NCBI GenBank assembly: GCA_964560875.1
Contig: CAZLMW010000016.1
Span: 24,170-88,169, forward strand
Direction: 5' to 3'
DNA: 64,000 nt
DNA from: CAZLMW01 sp964560875
Lineage (GTDB): Bacteria; Myxococcota_A; UBA9042
Of the stretch, positions 58,007 through 64,000 are shown one piece after another (the stretch's first letter is position 1; each line of letters begins with the position of its first letter). The translations under genes and the position numbers were made by a program. The notes beneath the pieces were generated by a model. That model saw only the letters and a list, made by a program, of their open reading frames with translations. It did not search any database and was not told the DNA's origin.

Positions 58007-60139
58007 ATGAGAGCACCGTTGCCGATTATCGGCGTCGTCTTGTGTTGTGTCCTGTTGCCGATGCCCGGCTGCGGTGGCGACGACAGCCCTGCCGCCAGCG
58101 ACGACCCCAACTGCAAGCTGTTTGGACCCGACCATTTCAAGTGCCGCGACAGCGGTACGAGCGACGCCGGCGGCACCGATGCCACGTCTGGAGTCGGCGC
58201 GGTGGACGGGGCAATGTCCGCCGATACCAGCCAACCGCCCAATGCTGTTTGCCACAAGGCCGGCAGCTGGAAAAAAGGCATGGCTGCCTTCAAAGAGATC
58301 ACGTCCGCCTGGGGCCTGGACGGCGTCGCAGGGATCCGCATTTCGGTGCTCGATTACGACGGTGACGGCCGCCCCGATGTGCTCGTGCGCCGCAATGAAG
58401 GCCCCGACGACTTCGCCGACAGCACCACGCGACGCCGCTGGCTGCTGCGCAACACGGGCGCCGGTTTTGTCGACATGACCCAGAAATCAGGCCTGTTCAC
58501 GAGCCGCAAGTCGGCCACACAGGGCGCTTTGAAGGGCTCGGTAATGGCCAGCGGCGACGTCGACAACGACGGCGATCTCGACATCTTCATCGCGCGCACC
58601 GTGCACAACCCCGCCGACAAGGACTACGACGGCGAAACGAGCGAGCTGCTCCTCAACAAGGGCGACGGCACCTTCGAGCTCGGCCCCGGCGGTGACGCGC
58701 GCAACGTCGGCAAACCCGCGGTGCCGGCCGGTGTCACGTTCGTCGACTACGATCGCGACGGCTTGCTCGACCTCTGGGTCACCCACAACATGGTCAGCAA
58801 ACAGACCTCGCCGCTGCAGGACCGAATCTACAAGGGCGACGGCAAAGGTGGCTTCAAGGACGTCACCGCGCAGCTGAAGATGCTCACCAAGGCCTGGTCG
58901 AACCCCGCCCAGATGGACGCCGGCCTCGCGCACTCATGGGCGTGGTCCTCCGCCGCCTGCGACCTCAACAACGACGGCGTGCCCGAGCTGCTCGCGTCGT
59001 CATACGGCCGGGCCCCCAACCACCTGTGGCGCGGGCTCGAGATCGGCGGTGCGCTGCACTACGTCAACGAGTCGGTCGCGTCGGGATACGCCTACGACCA
59101 CCGCCAGGACTGGACGACCAACGTCAACGCGCAGTGCTACTGCTACGACAACCCCAAGGCCGCCGGCTGCAACACCTGCCCCAAGCCGAAAAACCTCGGC
59201 CTCTGCGCGCAGCTCAAGGCGGCGTTTGGCGGCAAGTACCGGTGGCAGCACCAGTGGGATCGGTCCAAGTTTCGGCTCGGGGGCAACAGCGGCGCGACCG
59301 TCTGCGCCGACATCAACAACGACGGCTTCATCGACCTGCTGACCGGCGAAATCGTGCATCCAGATGTCGGGGAGACGAGCGATCCGACCGAGATCATGGT
59401 CAACGCCAAGGCCACAGAGGTCCGTTTTGAGCGACCTGGAAACGACAAGACCGGCCTGCTGCGCGAACACAAAGGGGACGTCGGCGACATGGCCAACGCG
59501 GTCCTCGATTTCGACAACGACGGCTGGCCCGACATCTACATCGGGTCATCGGACTACCCCGGCACGACCGGCCTGCTCTTTCACCAAAAAGCCCCACCCA
59601 AACCCGGAATCCCCAAGTTCGAGGCGGTCGAGTACGGCGACTACTTCAAGCACAACCGCTCAGCGGGCGTCGTGGCGGCCGATTTTGACCTCGACGGCGA
59701 CCTCGACCTGCTCGTGGGCCACTCCCGGATGCGCTGCAACAAGGGGCTGGGCGCGGACTGCTACCCGACCTTGCAGGTCAAGCTGTTCGAGAACGTGGTC
59801 GGCGCGCGGGCCAAGGACGGCATCGGCAACTGGCTGCGGCTGACGCTCGAGGGTGGACCGGGCAAAGACGGCAAGAGCGGCAGCAACCGTTCGGCCATCG
59901 GCGCGCGCGTCGAGGTCAAAGCCGCGGGCGTTCTGCAAACTCAGGAGGTCGACGGCGGCCACGGCCACTTCAACTCGCAAAAGGACAAGTCGCTGCACTT
60001 CGGCCTGGGCGGTTGCGAGGCCAAAGTCACCATCTACTGGCCGGACAAGACGCGGACCGAGCAGTCGCTGACCCTGCATGCCAACCGTCACTACCGCATC
60101 AAGCAGGGCGAAAAGGCCGTCGTCGTCGCGCAGCCATAA
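58007..60139 (+). CDS. FG-GAP/VCBS repeat lipoprotein with ASPIC/UnbV C-terminus
   Basis: Length 710 residues from ATG 58007 (GGAG 6 nt upstream); the upstream ATG at 57977 lacks a ribosome site. Lipoprotein signal ending PMPGC. At least six calcium-loop repeats of the FG-GAP type form a beta-propeller: DYDGDGRPD, DVDNDGDLD, DYDRDGLLD, DINNDGFID, DFDNDGWPD and DFDLDGDLD. The last about 110 residues match ASPIC/UnbV (GARVEVKAAGVLQTQEV, LHFGLGGC, YWPDKTR). Such proteins are surface-exposed and calcium-stabilised, with adhesion or matrix roles inferred. Possible disulfides lie in a Cys-rich insert, CYCYDNPKAAGCNTC. Confidence 0.85.
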   Translation: MRAPLPIIGVVLCCVLLPMPGCGGDDSPAASDDPNCKLFGPDHFKCRDSGTSDAGGTDATSGVGAVDGAMSADTSQPPNAVCHKAGSWKKGMAAFKEITSAWGLDGVAGIRISVLDYDGDGRPDVLVRRNEGPDDFADSTTRRRWLLRNTGAGFVDMTQKSGLFTSRKSATQGALKGSVMASGDVDNDGDLDIFIARTVHNPADKDYDGETSELLLNKGDGTFELGPGGDARNVGKPAVPAGVTFVDYDRDGLLDLWVTHNMVSKQTSPLQDRIYKGDGKGGFKDVTAQLKMLTKAWSNPAQMDAGLAHSWAWSSAACDLNNDGVPELLASSYGRAPNHLWRGLEIGGALHYVNESVASGYAYDHRQDWTTNVNAQCYCYDNPKAAGCNTCPKPKNLGLCAQLKAAFGGKYRWQHQWDRSKFRLGGNSGATVCADINNDGFIDLLTGEIVHPDVGETSDPTEIMVNAKATEVRFERPGNDKTGLLREHKGDVGDMANAVLDFDNDGWPDIYIGSSDYPGTTGLLFHQKAPPKPGIPKFEAVEYGDYFKHNRSAGVVAADFDLDGDLDLLVGHSRMRCNKGLGADCYPTLQVKLFENVVGARAKDGIGNWLRLTLEGGPGKDGKSGSNRSAIGARVEVKAAGVLQTQEVDGGHGHFNSQKDKSLHFGLGGCEAKVTIYWPDKTRTEQSLTLHANRHYRIKQGEKAVVVAQP

Positions 60140-60180
60140 GCTGGCCCAAAGCCGGACCAGCGACGTGATACAAAGCGGGT

Positions 60181-62019
60181 GTGACCACACTGAAGGCTGA
60201 CCTGCTGCGCCGCTTTGGGGCGTGGCTCGTGCATCCGCGTCTGCCGCGGCATCTCGTCATCGTGTCGCTCATCGTGACGGCGCCCGGGCTCTTCGTGGGC
60301 TGGCAGGTCGACGACTGGTTTCAGCAGACCGTGCTGCAGGGGCTGCCCGCTCCCGAAGAGACGATGAACCCCTACGTGGGCATGTTCGACTTCTTCAACG
60401 GCGATCCCGACCGCGCCCAGATGCTGCGCGAGCACGGTTTCGCGCCGTGGTGGCTGGCCGATGGGTTCCGTGCCCGCTTTCTGCGACCGGTGGCGATCGC
60501 GACCCATGTGTTCGACGACTTCGTGGCGCGTGGCAACGCGATGGTGGCGCACGCGCACTCGCTGGCGTGGTCGGCTCTTGTTGTGCTGTTGGCGACGCTG
60601 CTGTTTCGGCGAATACACGGCGCGACGGCGATGGCCGGGCTCGCAGCGGTCATCTATGCGCTGGATGAGGGCCGCGGGATCCCGACCGGTTGGATCGCCA
60701 ATCGGAGCGCGCTCGTGGCGTTGGTGTTCGGCTTGTTGACGCTGCTGGCCCACGATCGCTGGCGTCGTGACGGCTGGAAACCCGGGCTGTTCATCGCGCC
60801 CATCTTGCTCGGTGTCGGGCTGTTTGGCGCTGAAGCGGCCCTGGCGACGACCGCCTATCTCTTTGGTTACACCGTGTTTGTCGACCGCGGCCCGCTGGTC
60901 AAACGCCTCGCGCGCTTGCTGCCGTTCGCCGCCGTGGTCATCGCTTGGCGCGTCCTCTACGACGCGTGGGGATTTGGGGCATCCGGTTCGGGTCTGTACC
61001 TGGACCCGGTCGCCCAACCGGGCCGTTTTGGCGCCGCGGTGATGCAACGCCTGCCGATCTTGCTGGCCGCGCAGTGGACGTCCCTGCCGTCGATCGTCTT
61101 CAACTTCGCGCCGCCGCCATGGAACACGGCACTCCTCGCCCTCGCCGGGCTCACCGTCGCGACCGTTGGCGCGCTGCTCTGGCCCCTGCTCCGCGCGTCA
61201 TCGACCGCTCGCATGTGGGCAACCGGGATGGTGCTGGCGGTCTTGCCGGTGTGCGCGACGTTTCCCGCCAACCGCCTGCTCGTCTTCGTGGGCATCGGCG
61301 CAGCGGGATTGATGGCCGAACTTGCCCAGCGGCACGGCTTTATTGCGCGGTCACCCGCCGAAAACCCCGAAAACCCGGTTCGAGACGAGGCCGATCCCGC
61401 GAGAACCCCGAGCGCACCGGGTCATTCGTCGATGCCGGCGCGATCGCTCGTCGGCGGGCTGCTCGTCGTCAGCGTCTTGCTGGCTCCCCCGGCGCTCGCC
61501 CACCAGACGTGGATCGTGCACGACCTGGCCGACCTGCTCTTCAACTCCTGCGACCGCGCTATCCCCGACGACCCGTCGATACGTGACAAGGCGGTCTTCT
61601 TCGTCAACTCCAACGCGCTTTGTGTCGGCTATTCGGTGATCCGTCGCCCGCTTGAAAAACGCCACGCGCCGCGCAGTGCCCGCATCTTCGCCAGCGCGGC
61701 TTACGAGGTGCATGTGACCGGCGTCGACAGCCACACGCTGCGGATCACGACGGTCGGCGGCTTCTTCGCGCGCCCTGTCGACCAGCTGTTGCGCAACACC
61801 AAGGACACGCTGCCGATCGGGGGCACCGTGGACCTCGGCGATGTCCGCGTGAAGGTGGTCGAACACACGCCCGACGGCTTGATCGGCACCATCGAAGTGA
61901 AGATGCGGGATCCGTTGGCCGACAAGCGCCACATCTGGCTGGCGACGCGCGACCACAAGCCGACGGTTTTCATGCCACCGCAACCGAGGCAGAAGGTGGT
62001 TTTGCCGGCGGCGTTTTAG
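60181..62019 (+). CDS. Multi-pass membrane protein with periplasmic C-terminal domain
   Basis: Length 612 residues, GTG start. About ten hydrophobic helices lie between residues 25 and 390, e.g. LVIVSLIVTAPGLFVGW, SALVVLLATLLF and LLALAGLTVATVGALLW. One more helix follows near 430 (GGLLVVSVLLAPPALAH), then a soluble domain of about 160 residues. A D-D pair (QVDDWFQQ) in the first loop and the helix layout recall GT-C glycosyltransferases, but no family-specific motif is certain. A GATACA lies 8-13 nt before the GTG and no Shine-Dalgarno is evident, compatible with leaderless transcription. Function unknown. Confidence 0.65.
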   Translation: MTTLKADLLRRFGAWLVHPRLPRHLVIVSLIVTAPGLFVGWQVDDWFQQTVLQGLPAPEETMNPYVGMFDFFNGDPDRAQMLREHGFAPWWLADGFRARFLRPVAIATHVFDDFVARGNAMVAHAHSLAWSALVVLLATLLFRRIHGATAMAGLAAVIYALDEGRGIPTGWIANRSALVALVFGLLTLLAHDRWRRDGWKPGLFIAPILLGVGLFGAEAALATTAYLFGYTVFVDRGPLVKRLARLLPFAAVVIAWRVLYDAWGFGASGSGLYLDPVAQPGRFGAAVMQRLPILLAAQWTSLPSIVFNFAPPPWNTALLALAGLTVATVGALLWPLLRASSTARMWATGMVLAVLPVCATFPANRLLVFVGIGAAGLMAELAQRHGFIARSPAENPENPVRDEADPARTPSAPGHSSMPARSLVGGLLVVSVLLAPPALAHQTWIVHDLADLLFNSCDRAIPDDPSIRDKAVFFVNSNALCVGYSVIRRPLEKRHAPRSARIFASAAYEVHVTGVDSHTLRITTVGGFFARPVDQLLRNTKDTLPIGGTVDLGDVRVKVVEHTPDGLIGTIEVKMRDPLADKRHIWLATRDHKPTVFMPPQPRQKVVLPAAF

Positions 62020-62103
62020 CTGATTTGGCTGGTTTAGCCGCAATGCCGATCGTTTAGGGCTAAGGTATTGATTTCTAAGCTAAGCCAAGCGAGCAAAGCA
62101 GAG

Positions 62104-62123
62104 CCCCGGGGCTTCAGCCGGGG
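62104..62123. terminator. Intergenic hairpin CCCCGG-8 nt-CCGGGG
   Basis: A 6-bp GC stem lies between two convergent genes, followed by no T-run. It may slow transcription from either side or be a dispersed palindrome of the kind seen at 5.1 and 27.2 kb. The remainder of the spacer 62020-62169 is relatively AT-rich with no gene. Confidence 0.35.
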
Positions 62124-62169
62124 ACGCTAAGTGACCGGCATTGGTTTTAGCCGGGATCAGCGGCTCAAC

Positions 62170-62616
62170 TCAGCTCTCGATGTGCTGCTTGATATCGATG
62201 AGGTCTTGCTTGACGGCCTTTTCGGTGGCGCCTTTGAAGAACGGGGACATCACCGCGCTCATGATCTTGGCGCTGAAGGTCTGTGGCTCGCCGCTGAAGC
62301 TCATCTTGAGGGTGAGGTCGCCGTCATCGCCCTCGATGGACAGGCCCGACGTGTAGATGGCGCCGTGGCTTTCGGCGCGGGTTGTGTAGGAGCGGCCGTC
62401 GTCGACGTTGGTGATCCACATCGTCTCGGTCGCTTCTTTGCCGAACATCGTGCGCGTCTCCCGCCACTTGAAGCCGAGCAGGCCCGCGTCGGGGCGCTCG
62501 AGCACTTCGACGCTTTGGATCGCGCTGATCCAGTTGGTGCAGTTTTCGAAATCGGTGATGGCGGTCCACAGCTTGTCGCGGGACGTGTTGATCTTCTGGG
62601 ACACTTCGATCTTCAT
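62170..62616 (-). CDS. SRPBCC (START/polyketide-cyclase-like) family protein
   Basis: Length 148 residues from the ATG at 62616, with GGAG 7 nt upstream; the frame extends to 62691 without support. Typical helix-grip fold pattern: MKIEVSQKINTSRDKLWTAI at the start, VEVLERPDAGLLGFKW and RTMFGKEATETMW strands, and a long C-terminal helix, GATEKAVKQDLIDIKQHIE. Such proteins bind hydrophobic ligands or act as cyclases or co-chaperones; the ligand is unknown. It is divergent from the crotonase gene, with 94 bp between starts. Confidence 0.85.
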   Translation of the reverse strand: MKIEVSQKINTSRDKLWTAITDFENCTNWISAIQSVEVLERPDAGLLGFKWRETRTMFGKEATETMWITNVDDGRSYTTRAESHGAIYTSGLSIEGDDGDLTLKMSFSGEPQTFSAKIMSAVMSPFFKGATEKAVKQDLIDIKQHIES

Positions 62617-62710
62617 GGCCGGGCTCCGGTGCGGTGAGGATGCCGGGAGACTGGATCGTGACGACGTACGTCGCAAGCACAAATGCGCCAAAAGAGCGCG
62701 GAGAAGAGCG

Positions 62711-63406
62711 ATGACTGATGCCCTGGTGCACTATGAAAAGCGCGGAGATATCGCGTGGTTGACAATGGACGACGGCAAGGCCAACGCGCTCTCGCCGGCG
62801 CTGATCGAGGCGTTGGATGCGGCGCTTGCGCGGGCGGTCGACGACGCGAAGGCGATTGTTCTCGCCGGTCGTCCCGGGCGGTTTTGTGCCGGCTATGACC
62901 TCAAGGTGATGATGTCGGGCAAGGGTCCGGCGAGCGCGTTGACGGCACAGGGCGCGGAGATGATGGGGCGCCTGTACACCCTTCCGTTGCCGGTGGTGAT
63001 CGCGTGCACGGGTCATGCGATGGCGGGTGGCGCGCTGGTGTTGCTGTGCGGTGACCGGCGGATCGGTGTCGCGGGCGGCTTCAAGATCGGCCTGAACGAG
63101 GTGCAGATCGGCATTCCGCTACCGCAGTTCGGCATCGATCTCGTGACCGACCGCCTCGATCCCCGCGAGGTCACCAACGCGACGATGGCGAGCACCATCT
63201 ACGACCCCGACGGCGCCGCGGAGGCCGGGTTTCTCGACCGTGTGGTGGCGGCTGAAGAGCTCGAAGCGGCGGTGCAAGCCGAAGCCGAAGGCCTCGCCAA
63301 GCTGTCGACCAACGCCTACGCCAAGACCAAGTTCGGTGTGCGCAAGGCGACGGCAGACAAGTTCGTCGCCGAGGTCCACGCCAACCTGGACGCGCTATTG
63401 AGCTGA
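62711..63406 (+). CDS. Enoyl-CoA hydratase/isomerase (crotonase) family protein
   Basis: Length 231 residues, slightly short for the family. GGAG lies 7 nt before the ATG. The oxyanion-hole segments are RPGRFCAGYDLKVM and GHAMAGGALVLLCGD. A Glu sits at the usual first catalytic position in GLNEVQIGIPLP, but the second acidic position is not the canonical Pro-Glu-x-x-x-Gly. The reaction (hydratase, isomerase or other) is therefore open. The early KANALSPALIEAL segment is a typical crotonase N-terminus. It is convergent with lspA, 11 bp away. Confidence 0.88.
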   Translation: MTDALVHYEKRGDIAWLTMDDGKANALSPALIEALDAALARAVDDAKAIVLAGRPGRFCAGYDLKVMMSGKGPASALTAQGAEMMGRLYTLPLPVVIACTGHAMAGGALVLLCGDRRIGVAGGFKIGLNEVQIGIPLPQFGIDLVTDRLDPREVTNATMASTIYDPDGAAEAGFLDRVVAAEELEAAVQAEAEGLAKLSTNAYAKTKFGVRKATADKFVAEVHANLDALLS

Positions 63407-63417
63407 GTTCGTCCCGC

Positions 63418-63975
63418 TCACTTGGTTGGCTGGTTGAGATCAGCAGCTTGCGGATCGCCGCTTCGCCAGGCCAACAAGATCGCGGCGACGCCGACCACCA
63501 AAAGCGCGTCTGCCACGTTGAACGCCGGCCAGCTGCCGCCCCATGGGTAGTTGATGCGCACGAAATCGACCACGCCGGTGCCGCCATCGGGCATCACCCG
63601 AAAGACGCGATCGTAGCCGTTGCCGATCGCCCCACCCGCAAGCGTACCGAGGGCGAGGGTTTGCCATCCCTGCGGCTCGCTCCGGTACTGCATCCAGGCC
63701 AGCAGGATGACAACCAACAGCGCGAACACGCCGAAGACCACGCGGGCGGAGCCGAGGTCGCGAACGATGCTGAACGCGGTGCCGCGGTTGTACGTCAGCA
63801 CGATGTCGACGTGCGGCTCGATCAGCGAGATGACGCCGCTCGGGGTCGCGGTGACGGCGTCCTTCGCCCACGCCTTGGTCTGCAGGTCGCAGCCGGCGCA
63901 GGCGATGGTGATCAGCCAGAAAGCCGCGAAATGCTTGAGCTGGCGGCGAGCGATGGCGTCGGGTTCGTGGCGCAT
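63418..63975 (-). CDS. lspA: Lipoprotein signal peptidase (signal peptidase II)
   Basis: Cleaves the signal peptide of diacylglyceryl-modified prolipoproteins in the inner membrane. Length 185 residues, four membrane helices. Family motifs in order: CDLQTKAW, TYNRGTAFS, GGAIGNGYDRV, VVDFV with catalytic D137, and AFNVADA with catalytic D156. Both catalytic Asp are kept. Its presence fits the many lipobox proteins here. The start at 63975 is near the window edge, so upstream context is lost. Confidence 0.96.
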   Translation of the reverse strand: MRHEPDAIARRQLKHFAAFWLITIACAGCDLQTKAWAKDAVTATPSGVISLIEPHVDIVLTYNRGTAFSIVRDLGSARVVFGVFALLVVILLAWMQYRSEPQGWQTLALGTLAGGAIGNGYDRVFRVMPDGGTGVVDFVRINYPWGGSWPAFNVADALLVVGVAAILLAWRSGDPQAADLNQPTK

Positions 63976-64000
63976 AATCTAACGACGTTCAAACAGGGGT

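Overview
The window is 64 kb of GC-rich bacterial DNA with two 100-N scaffold gaps, both inside tandem repeats, so it comes from a draft assembly, possibly a metagenome bin. Several traits together suggest a Myxococcota, Bradymonadota or other former deltaproteobacterial lineage. These are many lipoproteins with long Ser/Gly/Asp-Ala-Gly linkers and Cys-rich domains, very large Ser/Thr kinase fusions (one kinase-AAA-TPR), a DUF4388-like protein, a PEGA protein, and an atpIBE cluster without the F1 genes. The assignment is inference; no rRNA, tRNA, mobile element or CRISPR array was seen.

Layout. 1-9.6 kb: a secreted DUF11-type protein cut by the window edge, a Cys-rich lipoprotein, a structured repeat island with a gap, then a leftward envelope cluster (kelch lipoprotein, PEGA membrane protein, NAGPA-type lipoprotein). 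That cluster continues upstream into the most unusual gene of the window (9.6-12.1 kb), one polypeptide joining a VKOR domain, a DsbA-like thioredoxin, a formylglycine-generating-enzyme fold and a TlpA-like thioredoxin. 12.4-22.3 kb: xseA, a cyclic-nucleotide-binding/2OG-Fe(II) oxygenase fusion, a kinase-AAA-TPR giant, a GST, yaaA and a duplicated-domain lipoprotein. 22.3-32.1 kb: a second giant membrane kinase, an HtrA protease and a DUF4175-like protein. 32.3-34.3 kb: atpI-atpB-atpE with a terminator. 34.4-42.5 kb: a receiver-like/DUF4388/TPR protein, tsaD-rsmA-5'-nucleotidase, pilB and a beta/gamma-crystallin remnant.

42.5-64 kb: a large lipoprotein, a Lys-Lys-Gly-Asp repeat lipoprotein broken by the second gap, metH, two small envelope proteins, polA, a translationally coupled UbiA-prenyltransferase/CruF-like pair, a PolX-PHP protein with a degenerate polymerase palm, a frameshifted PNGase F-like remnant, an FG-GAP/UnbV lipoprotein, an integral membrane protein, an SRPBCC protein, a crotonase and lspA.

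How they fit together: much of the content concerns the cell envelope. It includes export and lipidation (lspA plus many lipobox proteins), disulfide chemistry in the Cys-rich periplasm (the VKOR fusion), periplasmic quality control (HtrA) and signalling kinases. This is interleaved with conserved housekeeping genes (polA, metH, xseA, tsaD, rsmA, atp). Two gene remnants sit immediately after the stop codons of housekeeping genes, which points to local gene decay. Start codons were chosen from Shine-Dalgarno spacing, signal peptides and family alignments; several are GTG or TTG.
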